Below, one piece after another: positions 7,713 to 16,129 of a stretch of DNA of 38,536 nucleotides. The notes below the pieces were generated by a model. The model made no database searches, was not told the DNA's origin, and saw only the letters and a program-made list of their open reading frames with translations. This DNA comes from a virus: IMG/VR virus record IMGVR_UViG_3300033153_015607, positions 1 to 38,536 of that record; one strand, written 5' to 3'. Within the stretch, counting starts at the first letter, position 1. Each line of letters begins with the position of its first letter. The position numbers and the translations under genes are program-made.

Positions 7713-8165
7713 TCAATATACTTTTATTAGTCTGCAATTCTCAAAAACTGGTTTATAAAACAATAACATATCAAACCTTCCATATATTAGTATTTTATCT
7801 CCCTTGTTTAGTTTTTTAATTTTTTCTGCTGCAGTTTTATCAAAACAAAATTTAAGTTCGTCAAGCACACTATAATCAGTTGGTTTACATTCTACAACAA
7901 TATCTCCTAGCAACCCATTTCTTACTTTTTTTACAATTCCTTCAACATAAAAGAATTTGTCAACATAACGTTCATCTGCTGCAATTTCATTATTGTCATA
8001 TTCTTCCATTATTTCAGCATATGTTAATATTTCGTGTCCTACAAATTTTTTTGTTTCACTGCTGCTGTTAAAAAAAATGCTAGCTACAAAAATTACAATA
8101 CATATAAATATAATCCAAAAAAATATTTGGATTATATATTTATACTTTTTTGCTAAATTTTTCAA
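7713..8165 (-). CDS. Membrane-anchored OB-fold (tRNA_anti-like) protein
   Basis: An N-terminal membrane anchor (about residues 12-32, IIQIFFWIIFICIVIFVASIF split) is followed by a domain that reads like the tRNA_anti-like OB-fold: 'KFFYVEGIVKKVRNG', 'VECKP', 'LKFCFDKTAAEKIKKLNKGDKILIYGRFD'. TTG at 8165 is preferred as the start because GGAG lies nine bases upstream; the ATG at 8174 is immediately adjacent to it. It interrupts the tail module between tape measure and Dit, so it may be a moron acting in the cell envelope, for example in superinfection exclusion (inference). About 150 residues. Confidence 0.6.
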   Translation of the reverse strand: MKNLAKKYKYIIQIFFWIIFICIVIFVASIFFNSSSETKKFVGHEILTYAEIMEEYDNNEIAADERYVDKFFYVEGIVKKVRNGLLGDIVVECKPTDYSVLDELKFCFDKTAAEKIKKLNKGDKILIYGRFDMLLFYKPVFENCRLIKVY

Positions 8166-8228
8166 TAAAATCATCTCCTTTTTTTTTTAATTATATCAGA
8201 TATGACTTTATTTTGCAACATTTTATAA

Positions 8229-10058
8229 CTAAGCGTAAACAACTTCTTTCATTACTTTACCCATTATTTTCCTAACTTTATTTTCAAAGTCATTTATTCC
8301 ATTATTTGTATGTACATTATCAATATAAATGTTAACAATTGGATTCATATTATTTTGATTAGTATTTATATTAGTTGTATTAGTTGTATTAGTTGTTTGT
8401 GCAGGATTTTGCTTTAGCAAACGTAACGTTTCTGCTGCATTATAAACTTTTTCTCCTCCACTAAAATTTACCAACTCTGGACCTTTTTCTCCAACTAAGC
8501 CTAGGCCACTTTTTGTTGATGTAGAACCTTGGTAGTATTGTGGTATATTTACACCAAATCCAGAATATGTAATATTTTTTAGTCTACCAATTTTTGCTGT
8601 AAGTTTTTCCCAATCAGCAATTTCTTTTTCTTTTTTCCTGCGAATTTCTTCATTTTTAATTTTTAATGCTTCAACAAAAAAACTTTTTTTCGATAAAACA
8701 GGTGAAGATTTTACAAGATTTTCCAGTGATACAGTGAGTAATCCTTCTGCTATTCCCTTTATTATTCCTTTTCCTAATTTTATTCCAATTTCTGTAAATT
8801 TTGGTAATGCTTTTTCAAGAGAATCTATTAGTGTAGTTGTAACAAAACTACTAATTTTTTCTATTTCTTGTTCTTTACTCTTTATCCATATATCTACTTT
8901 ATCTAGTACTTTTTCTAAAATATAAACAATTTTTCCACTAAAATCCAATTTCTTAAAATTTTCATCACTTCCAATTTTTTGAATAAATTTTGTTATACTG
9001 CTTACAATATTTACAAAATAAGTACCTATATTTTTTCCAATATTGTAAATAGTATCTTCAAATTTTTTGGAAGAATCTTCCGTTTTTGTAAATTTATCTA
9101 TTAATTTTGACAGAGGACCTTGAATTACGTCTTTTATGCCTCTGCCTAAAACGGAAAAAATTTCAATGTTTAGTATATCTTTCAAAGATGAAAATAAACC
9201 TAGCAACGTTTTGCTTTGTTTTATCATCATTCCTGCATATTCTTTTCTCATCTGGGTCCTTATGGATTTTAATGCAGTTTCTACCGGAATTAATCCGCCC
9301 TCGATCATTTTTGTTGTTTCCTGCTTCGTTTTGTTTATTTCCTTTGCTAACATATCTACCGCAGGAACACCAATTTCTGTAAGCTGATTAAATTCTTGTA
9401 AAGAAAGGCGAGCTTTTCCTTTCATTTGCCCTAGGGCGCGAATTATAGAATTCATCGCGTCGCCGCCCTTGCCTAATGCCGCTGCGGCATCTCCAGCTTC
9501 TGTAAGAATTGGAATTAAATCGTTTTTAAAACCCATCGCAAGTGCGAATTGTGCGGTAGATAATGTTTCTTGCATCTCAAAAGGTGTCATTATTGTAAAT
9601 TTTTTCAAGTCTCTAAGAACTTTATTACCTTTTTCTGCATCCTTATACAATCCCTGGAAAGAAATTTGTGCCTGTTCCATATTACCCGCAATTTTCAAGG
9701 ATTTGGTAACAATGGCACCTAATCCAAATCCTCCTATTAATCCACTAAACATCAATTTTTTGGCAAGACCTGCGGCTGCTCTTGTTACAGAGCCTATAGG
9801 TTTTAGCACATTTTTGTTTAAACCATTACCAAATGTTTTCATTCTTCCAAATCCTGCTAAAAAACCGGCTCCAATCCTACTTATGGATAATGCACCAGTT
9901 TTTCCCATAGTACTAAACGAGCGTTTTAATTTATTTGTAGACATTCCCATTTTAAGCATATTTTTCTTTAAACGGTCTGTTTCTAAATTAGCCCGCACGA
10001 GAGGATTTTTCTTAATATTAAAATCTACGCTAAAATCTAATTTCCTTAAGTCAGCCAT
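8229..10058 (-). CDS. Tape measure protein
   Basis: A 609-residue protein carrying the tape_meas domain in its first half: KSLKIAGNMEQAQISFQGLYKDAEKG and 'TIMTPFEMQETLSTAQFALAMGF', then 'GLIPVETALKSIRTQMRKEYAGMM' at about 230-280. A long helical section follows, and the end holds 'GLVGEKGPELVNFSGGEKVYNA', common in Firmicutes tape measures. By the usual 0.15 nm per residue it would set a tail of roughly 90 nm. It starts right after the frameshifted chaperone region, the standard order. Confidence 0.92.
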   Translation of the reverse strand: MADLRKLDFSVDFNIKKNPLVRANLETDRLKKNMLKMGMSTNKLKRSFSTMGKTGALSISRIGAGFLAGFGRMKTFGNGLNKNVLKPIGSVTRAAAGLAKKLMFSGLIGGFGLGAIVTKSLKIAGNMEQAQISFQGLYKDAEKGNKVLRDLKKFTIMTPFEMQETLSTAQFALAMGFKNDLIPILTEAGDAAAALGKGGDAMNSIIRALGQMKGKARLSLQEFNQLTEIGVPAVDMLAKEINKTKQETTKMIEGGLIPVETALKSIRTQMRKEYAGMMIKQSKTLLGLFSSLKDILNIEIFSVLGRGIKDVIQGPLSKLIDKFTKTEDSSKKFEDTIYNIGKNIGTYFVNIVSSITKFIQKIGSDENFKKLDFSGKIVYILEKVLDKVDIWIKSKEQEIEKISSFVTTTLIDSLEKALPKFTEIGIKLGKGIIKGIAEGLLTVSLENLVKSSPVLSKKSFFVEALKIKNEEIRRKKEKEIADWEKLTAKIGRLKNITYSGFGVNIPQYYQGSTSTKSGLGLVGEKGPELVNFSGGEKVYNAAETLRLLKQNPAQTTNTTNTTNINTNQNNMNPIVNIYIDNVHTNNGINDFENKVRKIMGKVMKEVVYA

Positions 10059-10060
10059 TT

Positions 10061-10255
10061 TTATACATTTTTCCTTTCTAGTTCATTTAAGGCTATTATT
10101 GCTTGTTCTAACTCATCTGGTAGCATTTTCCAAACATCTTTTTTTGACATGCCGGCAAACATTAACTTGTACATTATCAATAAATTACTATTTAATACTT
10201 TATCTTTATTTACTGTAAAAGAATTCTTATTCTGTAAGAAATCGTGTGCACTCTT
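10061..10255 (-). CDS. Tail assembly chaperone second frame (frameshift product)
   Basis: This 64-codon open frame overlaps the last eight codons of the 10227-10496 gene in another frame and stops three bases before the tape measure. It has no start codon with a ribosome site. Its product contains 'MYKLMFAGMSKKDVWKMLPDELEQA' split over its second half, which looks like a conserved folded peptide. Position and architecture match the gpG-gpGT or XkdN-type programmed frameshift. A +1 slip of tRNA-Phe on TTT-C at 10238-10241, or a -2 slip, would fuse the two frames. Confidence 0.65.
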   Translation of the reverse strand, partial: KSAHDFLQNKNSFTVNKDKVLNSNLLIMYKLMFAGMSKKDVWKMLPDELEQAIIALNELERKNV

Positions 10256-10496
10256 CTATTAACTCCTGTAAAATCTTAAATCCATTGTCAATTTTTTCAA
10301 AATCTTCCAGTGCCATTTTTGGATTTACAACAACAAATTCAAGATATTTTTTATATAGTTTACTAGATTTTACAATTTCTACACCATTTTCATTTGTTAC
10401 TTTACATTCGTCTACTAAATCCATTACAAAACCAATTCCTGGGTGTTGTAAAGTATACTCTTTATTTCCTATTTTTACAGTTTTTTGCTTAGCCAT
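10227..10496 (-). CDS. Tail assembly chaperone, first frame
   Basis: An 89-residue acidic protein (MAKQKTVKIGNKEYTLQHPGIGFVMDLVDECK...). The leading 'kiG-x-keYtlq-hPG' and the following helices match small tail assembly chaperones lying between tube and tape measure. Chaperones of this kind coat the tape measure while the tube assembles. The gene has an AGGAGGTATATA site. A longer version is probably made by frameshift into the 10061-10255 frame. Confidence 0.75.
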   Translation of the reverse strand: MAKQKTVKIGNKEYTLQHPGIGFVMDLVDECKVTNENGVEIVKSSKLYKKYLEFVVVNPKMALEDFEKIDNGFKILQELIEECTRFLTE

Positions 10497-10528
10497 TATA
10501 TACCTCCTTTTTTACATATATAACTATA

Positions 10529-10945
10529 TTAAGAAGAAGTTTCCAAAAATTTGTGGTTTGGAAAGGAGAATACCCATTCTCTCTCGCTAACTTCCTTCGC
10601 TCTGTTGCTATCCGGTCTCTTTATTATTATTCCATTTTCTCCAGAAATTGTTTGCTTACCTATATTATTACCATCAATTACAGTTAATGAGATATGTGTC
10701 TCAGATTGTAACAAACCCTCTAGGTAAGAATTGGAAGGAGATGTATGCTTTAGACCTATTGTTACATTACACATGTTTGCGGGGTCTTTGCTGTAATCTA
10801 TCTCGCCCAAACTGCCCTTGTAAACTGTAAACGCATCGTCTACACGCTCATAATTGTAAATATTTCCATCTCTAAATCCTGTAAGATACACCCCGTTTAC
10901 AATAATTTGCACTTTTTTGGGATCATACACGTTTGTATAAGCCAT
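10529..10945 (-). CDS. Tail tube protein (DUF3277-like)
   Basis: A 138-residue protein beginning 'MAYTNVYDPKKVQIIVNGVYLTGF' (positions 1-24), the typical opening of contractile-tail tube proteins of the DUF3277 class. The next diagnostic parts are 'VDDAFTVYKGSLGEIDYSKDPANMCNVTIGL' split over 35-66 and the end 'REWVFSFPNHKFLE'. It is encoded directly after the sheath. A GGGAGGGATA ribosome site precedes it. Confidence 0.85.
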   Translation of the reverse strand: MAYTNVYDPKKVQIIVNGVYLTGFRDGNIYNYERVDDAFTVYKGSLGEIDYSKDPANMCNVTIGLKHTSPSNSYLEGLLQSETHISLTVIDGNNIGKQTISGENGIIIKRPDSNRAKEVSEREWVFSFPNHKFLETSS

Positions 10946-10966
10946 TTTTTAATATCCCTCCCTAAT

Positions 10967-12196
10967 TTATGGTAATTCTATAACAACAGTTCCATTTATG
11001 GTAGCTCCTTCAATTGCACCTGCTTCCACGTAACTAAATGTTACCGTTGTTAACGTTCTGTTTATTATGTCTTGCGGATATTGTGTTGCTATTTCTGCTC
11101 TGCTCAAAAAGTCAACAGAAAATTTCGCCTGGTTGTTTGCCGTGCTAGCTATTACCCCATTTTGGAAAGCCTGGTTTAAGCTGGAAGTAACTTGGCTTAC
11201 AACTTGTGCTATTCCTGTGTCATCATAAGGTATCTTATCGTTGTCAATTAACAATCTTGCAATATTTTCCTCCATTGTAAACTTTATATAATCTCTATCT
11301 CTTATTTGGTCAATATAATAATTTTCTGCAAGAAATCCATTATTTGTAACTATACTTCCGTATTCCCTTATTATTGTATTATATCTATTATTTGTAAGTT
11401 CTGTAATTGTTGCTCCTGTTAATACATTTGCTGTAATACCGCTCAAAATTTGTCTAGAAAACGTAACGCTTCCAGCATTTTTTGGGAAACATGCACCTAC
11501 TATGGCAGCATCTGGGAATTCATCTGCTGTTTCATGGTAATATATGGCAGTACGTTCTCCAAAAGTTATTGGCATTACAGAAGGTAGAACATCTGTACGT
11601 ATAAAATACAACTTATATTGTGTTAATATCCAGGTATTTACTTCTTGTTGTAATCTGTAACCGTTACCTTCTGTTAACACTACATAGAAATTTTTACCAT
11701 CTTGAACGAGTGTGTTCAACAAGGTTGTAAATCCAGTTGCTTCCAAATATGTTACATAACTATCAACTGTTACAGGTTCTGTCTTTGCTGTTAGAAATGT
11801 AATCTCTCCGTTTAAATAGTCAATATTGTCAATGTCGCTATCAGGTATTGGAACTCCATTATCTTCCAAACCTGTTATACTTCCTACTTTGATGTAAGTA
11901 TTTGCAAAAGAATAAGTATTTCCAGAAACGTTAGTTAATGTCTCTGTTGTTATTGTATTCTCTTCTGTGTAATTAATTCCAGCTATTGCTATTTTTGTAG
12001 GTTTAATCTCCTGTCCGAAAATGGCATTAGCCATCTTATAAATGGTAGTACTTGACAAAAAATCCACCTCAACCTCAGAAATAGAAGAATATTCCTTATA
12101 TGTGTGTGTTGTATTTGCTAAAATTAATGCAATCCCGAATCCGTCTTGGCTCAAGCCAGGTGTTTGCGACGTTATGTTTACTACAATATCACCCAA
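10967..12196 (-). CDS. Contractile tail sheath protein (DUF3383-like)
   Basis: About 409 residues. The pattern 'VVNITSQTPGLSQDGFGIALIL', then 'YSSISEVEVDF', 'IYKMANAIFGQEIKPTKIAIAG', and later 'YYHETADEFPDAAIVGACFPKN' is that of DUF3383 sheath proteins. The sheath contracts to drive the tube through the envelope. TTG at 12196 is chosen because GGAG lies eight bases upstream; the GTG at 12205 overlaps that site. A C-terminal beta segment ('TLTTVTFSYVEAGAIEGATING') precedes the stop. Confidence 0.9.
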   Translation of the reverse strand: MGDIVVNITSQTPGLSQDGFGIALILANTTHTYKEYSSISEVEVDFLSSTTIYKMANAIFGQEIKPTKIAIAGINYTEENTITTETLTNVSGNTYSFANTYIKVGSITGLEDNGVPIPDSDIDNIDYLNGEITFLTAKTEPVTVDSYVTYLEATGFTTLLNTLVQDGKNFYVVLTEGNGYRLQQEVNTWILTQYKLYFIRTDVLPSVMPITFGERTAIYYHETADEFPDAAIVGACFPKNAGSVTFSRQILSGITANVLTGATITELTNNRYNTIIREYGSIVTNNGFLAENYYIDQIRDRDYIKFTMEENIARLLIDNDKIPYDDTGIAQVVSQVTSSLNQAFQNGVIASTANNQAKFSVDFLSRAEIATQYPQDIINRTLTTVTFSYVEAGAIEGATINGTVVIELP

Positions 12197-12220
12197 TTGT
12201 GTCACTCCTTTCCATTTTTT

Positions 12221-12724
12221 TTAAATTTGAATAGTTTCAATTGTTTCTACTACGTACTTAATTTCCCTTGGATACCTTATTTTTACATCAAAGGTATACC
12301 TTCTCTCATAATTGTCAATAATTAGAAAATCAATTTTTGTAATGTTTTCAACACTTATTACAGAAATTCCATTATTTTTAAAAAACTCATCTCCTAAAAA
12401 ATTGAAAAAATTACTTAATTTGTGTATTAATTCAGACGCCTCATCATCCTGTAAGCTGTATGCTGCTATAGTCATTACTAAGGAAGCATCTTCCATTTTT
12501 GCATTTTCTATGTCCCAATCCCAATTAGGATCTTCAGATGTTATTTTTTTACTTGTCTTTCTATCAAATCCAATTTCTCCAATGTAAGCCGTTTGAATAC
12601 TAAATGTTGCATAAGGGTAAGCAGGTTTTTTATAAACTTGTGCTGCTTCAATAAATTTTTCTGTAGTTAGCACATTGTCATTTATTTCCTTTGCAATTAA
12701 ATTTTTTACATAATTGCTATTCAT
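12221..12724 (-). CDS. Tail/neck terminator protein
   Basis: A 167-residue protein with 'KPAYPYATFSIQTAYIGEIGF' near residue 35 and 'MTIAAYSLQDDEASELIHKLSNFFNFLG' in the middle. It ends with strands around 'RRYTFDVKIRYP'. This order fits the LIC_12616 / Pam3 gp12-like neck terminators, which cap the tube and sheath. Its ATG overlaps the end of the upstream gene, and it precedes the sheath gene. Confidence 0.75.
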   Translation of the reverse strand: MNSNYVKNLIAKEINDNVLTTEKFIEAAQVYKKPAYPYATFSIQTAYIGEIGFDRKTSKKITSEDPNWDWDIENAKMEDASLVMTIAAYSLQDDEASELIHKLSNFFNFLGDEFFKNNGISVISVENITKIDFLIIDNYERRYTFDVKIRYPREIKYVVETIETIQI

Positions 12725-13064
12725 TTACATCACCTACACGCCTTATAATGTATCTCCTAAAATCTGTATTATTTAGATAATTTATCTTACTCTGTATTTC
12801 ATAAGTAATCGAATTGTGTACAATATTTTGAGATAAAGATAAACTAGTTTTTGTATACAATTTATAATCATGTTTAGTATACGTTCCGTTTACATCAAGT
12901 TTTAAATCTTCTTCATTAAGGGGTAAAATTACTCCTTTGAAATTTGTTTCCGTATCTGTATTTTTTATCCATTGTCCATATTCATCGTAATATCCGTTAA
13001 TATTTTCCTTATATGTTATATCTTGTAATAAAAATTCTGGAAAAGCTGGAACTTCAAAACTCAT
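12717..13064 (-). CDS. Head closure / neck protein
   Basis: About 115 residues from the ATG at 13064. That ATG is one base after the upstream stop and ten bases after GGAGG; the TTG at 13073 is too close to it. It is predicted to be beta-rich, with 'YKENINGYYDEYGQWIKNTDTETNFKGVILPL' split over 20-52. Small neck proteins with a similar 'g-x-yde-x-G-x-w' segment lie at this place in contractile-tail phages. The exact family is uncertain; the role is inferred from order. Confidence 0.6.
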   Translation of the reverse strand: MSFEVPAFPEFLLQDITYKENINGYYDEYGQWIKNTDTETNFKGVILPLNEEDLKLDVNGTYTKHDYKLYTKTSLSLSQNIVHNSITYEIQSKINYLNNTDFRRYIIRRVGDVNE

Positions 13065-13065
13065 T

Positions 13066-13563
13066 TTACTCAATCCTCCAAATAATGGATTTTCTTAAAT
13101 TTCCTGTATTTATTAACGGGTTACTGGATTTTTTAACAGATATTGTAAAAGGATGATTAGGAGGAGTACGCAAATTTGTTAAAAATTCCTTTATTTTACT
13201 TACACAAAAAGAACCAATACGTTGATAAAATTGCTCGATTGAAATTTTAAAATTGAACAATAACAGTATTTGTTTGTTTATATAATTTACAAATTTTTGC
13301 AAATTAACATCATATCCCTTTCGAATAAACGATCTTTCAGGAACTGTTATATTTGTCGTATTTTTCCTTAAATGTAATCCTGCTTGATGTAAATATGCAC
13401 GCATTTTTTTCGTTACTTTTATTTTTGCCCCGTATTCGTTTACAGCAGCAATTAGAAGCATTTCACCTTTAAATATTCCTACCAAAATTTTCTTGTTTCT
13501 AATTGTTTCTATAATATTTAACAGTTTTGGAATATTATTCTCATCTTTTACTTTTACGTTCAT
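13066..13563 (-). CDS. HK97 gp10-like / virion morphogenesis protein
   Basis: A 165-residue protein with 'KKILVGIFKGEMLLIAAVNEYGAKI', the motif 'PERSFIRKGYD' and the end 'NPLINTGNLRKSIIWRI'. These three landmarks (NEYG, PeRsFiR, L-x-dTG-x-L-x-x-si) are hallmarks of the gp10/virion-morphogenesis family that builds the head-tail neck. Its start overlaps the upstream stop as ATGA. Confidence 0.85.
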   Translation of the reverse strand: MNVKVKDENNIPKLLNIIETIRNKKILVGIFKGEMLLIAAVNEYGAKIKVTKKMRAYLHQAGLHLRKNTTNITVPERSFIRKGYDVNLQKFVNYINKQILLLFNFKISIEQFYQRIGSFCVSKIKEFLTNLRTPPNHPFTISVKKSSNPLINTGNLRKSIIWRIE

Positions 13564-14225
13564 AAATCCATCCTTTTATATCCTAACATTACAAGTTCTT
13601 CCATATAATTTTTGAAGACAGTGCTTAACTGCTGTACCTTTACTCCTCCTCCAAAATTCCAGGTAATGTCAGATATGCTAAAACTTTGTAAACCATTACT
13701 TGTTTGAACAGCTGCAAAATTAAGATTATTGTAGTAATCCCTTATTATTCTTAATACAATATCTTCCAAATCATACGGTAAATTCCTGGGATTATCTGGG
13801 GGGGAATCATCTTTTGGAAGTATATATCCAGCATTGTAAGAAATTTCAATATTTCTTAATTTTTCACTTGGGTCACAAATAATTCCAATACATTTTGTAA
13901 GAATATCCCATCCAGTTTCCCTGTAAATTATTCCCTTTTCTGCATCATTTTGTGTCATAGAATAATCTGTAATTTCTTCATCATCTATTTTAATATACAA
14001 AATTTGGTTAACAGGGTATTGTTTTACAGTCAACATTGTTTCTATACTGCCGCATATTGTTTCTGTAAAATCCTGTTTAGCAAATTTTCTGTCACAAAAA
14101 GTTTCTATTAAGCCGCTAGCGTTATTAATTAACTGTTCTAGCCTAATATCCCATTCAGTTCCAGTTATTCCAATATATGTTTTTACGTTATTTAGCGTAG
14201 TAAGTGCATTTGCAGCTAAAGCCAT
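13560..14225 (-). CDS. Head-tail connector / adaptor (gp6-like)
   Basis: A 221-residue protein that opens with 'LTTLNNVKTYIGITGTEWDIRLEQLINNASGLIETFCDRKF' (split over 9-49). That is the standard helical start of gp6/DUF4054-like adaptor proteins that sit under the portal. The middle carries 'GYILPKDDSPPDNPRNLPYDLEDIVLRIIRDYYN'. Order capsid, connector, neck is conserved. Confidence 0.85.
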   Translation of the reverse strand: MALAANALTTLNNVKTYIGITGTEWDIRLEQLINNASGLIETFCDRKFAKQDFTETICGSIETMLTVKQYPVNQILYIKIDDEEITDYSMTQNDAEKGIIYRETGWDILTKCIGIICDPSEKLRNIEISYNAGYILPKDDSPPDNPRNLPYDLEDIVLRIIRDYYNNLNFAAVQTSNGLQSFSISDITWNFGGGVKVQQLSTVFKNYMEELVMLGYKRMDL

Positions 14226-14243
14226 ATTTAAAATCCTTTTTTT

Positions 14244-14393
14244 TTATTTTGTTTCTACTTTTTTGTTCTTACTTGTAATCATTTTATTACTTATTTTTTT
14301 AAAATCCTTTTTTACAATATCTTTTTGTTTTTCAAATTTATTACAACAATTATTATTTGTTACTTTTTTACCGCATACAATACACCATTTCAT
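14244..14393 (-). CDS. 49-residue Cys-rich basic peptide (zinc-ribbon-like)
   Basis: The short gene has an AGGAGGT five bases before its ATG. It encodes 'MKWCIVCGKKVTNNNCC' followed by a lysine-rich tail. The CxxC plus CC arrangement could bind one zinc ion. Similar tiny 'WCxxCGK' peptides are found between capsid and connector genes of some Firmicutes phages. Its function is unknown. Confidence 0.6.
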   Translation of the reverse strand: MKWCIVCGKKVTNNNCCNKFEKQKDIVKKDFKKISNKMITSKNKKVETK

Positions 14394-14404
14394 TTTTATA
14401 CCTC

Positions 14405-14839
14405 CTAAATTGTTACATCTTTGCTATATTTTGCATCTCCAAGAGCAACGCTGGAATTAACTGGAATAGCTGGTGTTGTTCCTCCAGTAAAATCAACTGT
14501 GACAACAATTCGTATATATCTTTTTGCTCCTTCTATGTCTGCATCAACAAATGTGTACTCTGCGTCATTCAAAAGTTCATCTGATTGTATAACATTTCCA
14601 TCTTTGTCATTAAAATCTTCCATGTCCGAGCCGTCAGACTCATCGCCATGTTGCAGTTTAATTTTTACAGATTGTGCAGAAGGTGTTCCGCTTGCATTTC
14701 CAACCGCCAAAAAAATTACACTTGATAAAAACCCCAGTCTATCCAAAACTAAACCATTTGTTACACCTTCTTCCAGGGCTGTAATTGTAGGTGTCAAAGC
14801 AGGTATTATTTTTGTATTATTTAGTAATTCACGTTTCAT
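14405..14839 (-). CDS. Capsid decoration / head fibre-like protein
   Basis: A 144-residue protein rich in predicted strands, located directly after the major capsid gene. 'GVTNGLVLDRLGFLSSVIFLAVGNASGTP' and the end 'RIVVTVDFTGGTTPAIPVNSSVALGDAKYS' are typical of small structural proteins next to capsid genes in contractile-tail phages and of Ig-like decoration proteins. Family naming is uncertain. Confidence 0.65.
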   Translation of the reverse strand: MKRELLNNTKIIPALTPTITALEEGVTNGLVLDRLGFLSSVIFLAVGNASGTPSAQSVKIKLQHGDESDGSDMEDFNDKDGNVIQSDELLNDAEYTFVDADIEGAKRYIRIVVTVDFTGGTTPAIPVNSSVALGDAKYSKDVTI

Positions 14840-14867
14840 TTTTTATATCCTCCATTTTTTGTAATTT

Positions 14868-16085
14868 TTACTTAGATCTTACTTCTCTGTAAACAGTAAA
14901 CGCTTCTGCATGTCTCAACGCAAAGTCATACCAGCTTGTTACTTTTATAGCAGAATATCCCTGTTGCCATAGGTTTAATGTCTGCGTATCGTTTATTTTT
15001 ATAGATGCGTCTTTGCTAACATCTATTGTAAACATATCTTGCTCTCCTATTACAAATTCTGCCCAATCTCCATAGAAAATATCAGTTTTTCCATATATAT
15101 CCGTACCAATTGGTATTTGGTTATATAAATAGAAATTATCTCCAACTAGCTTATTTTTATCCATTTCGGCACGATGTATAAAATTACCATTTGCATCTGT
15201 TAAATTATAGAAAGAAGCCCATAATGCACCATTCATTACAAACCCTAGGTTTGTTTTTGCAACGTTTGTTTTCATTATTGTACCTTTTATTTCAGGTGCC
15301 AGTGTGTTGCTGGGAGCAGCTCCCACATTTCTGGTATTAATTCCAGGAGTGTTAAGAATTCCCTGAGGTGTAAACTCTGTGCCGCTTCCGTACAGGGCAA
15401 CATAGTTAAGTGTTACAGCCATTTCCCGCAATATGTCGTTTCTAATTGCCATATCTGCACTATAACTGTTATTTTTTAACAATTCATCTGTTAGCAACGC
15501 CATGCTTACCTGCTTTTTAGCGTTTAATTTTATGTTGGAAAATTTATGTTTTGTTGGTATAGCATTTCCACCTTCTCCCACAAAATATGACAGAGAACCC
15601 TCAGAATAGACGGGGAGGTTTAAATTTCCAGTTGGCATTGGTTGTCTTTTTGCTCCAGCACTGTAAAGAAATACCATAGGTCTTAACAACTCTATGATTT
15701 CGTTGCTGTATTTTTCTGGTACTAAAAATCCGCCCTCGGACGGGATTGTTGAGTTATTCTTTTGTGTTAGTTCTTTTACAAAACCTGGACAATCTTCTTC
15801 ATATTGCTTTTTTGCTTCACTTGCCATATATTCTGGATCATTTTTACATTTATAAGCAAGTTTTACAATTCTTGAAAATGCAATACCTTTTTCCATTTCT
15901 TGCTTATTATTATCTTTAGCACTTTTTGCTAAAAATATGCTTGCATACTTTCTTTCTGTGTTTTCCACATTTTGTTTAATTTCATTGTTATTTTTTTCAA
16001 GATTAGTTAATTTTTCCTCTAAAGGATTAACAACTTGTTTTACTACTTCTTTTACGTCCTCAAGTAGTTGCTTTTTTTCGTTCAT
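14868..16085 (-). CDS. Major capsid protein, HK97 fold
   Basis: A 405-residue protein. Residues 1-100 form a charged coiled coil that acts as a scaffold (delta) domain and is normally removed by the protease. From about 115 the HK97 family motifs appear: 'STIPSEGGFLVPEKYSNEII', 'PMPTGNLNLPVYSEG' and 'WYDFALRHAEAFTVYREVR' at the end. It is encoded right after the protease with an AGGAGGT-type site. Confidence 0.95.
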   Translation of the reverse strand: MNEKKQLLEDVKEVVKQVVNPLEEKLTNLEKNNNEIKQNVENTERKYASIFLAKSAKDNNKQEMEKGIAFSRIVKLAYKCKNDPEYMASEAKKQYEEDCPGFVKELTQKNNSTIPSEGGFLVPEKYSNEIIELLRPMVFLYSAGAKRQPMPTGNLNLPVYSEGSLSYFVGEGGNAIPTKHKFSNIKLNAKKQVSMALLTDELLKNNSYSADMAIRNDILREMAVTLNYVALYGSGTEFTPQGILNTPGINTRNVGAAPSNTLAPEIKGTIMKTNVAKTNLGFVMNGALWASFYNLTDANGNFIHRAEMDKNKLVGDNFYLYNQIPIGTDIYGKTDIFYGDWAEFVIGEQDMFTIDVSKDASIKINDTQTLNLWQQGYSAIKVTSWYDFALRHAEAFTVYREVRSK

Positions 16086-16129
16086 TTTTTATTACCTCCG
16101 TTTTTTTTTAATAATTTTATTTTAAATTT

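Noticed and set aside
9469-10218. A 249-codon open frame on the plus strand
   Set aside because: It lies wholly opposite the tape measure and chaperone genes, has no ribosome site, and reads as hydrophobic low-complexity protein caused by the T-rich plus strand.
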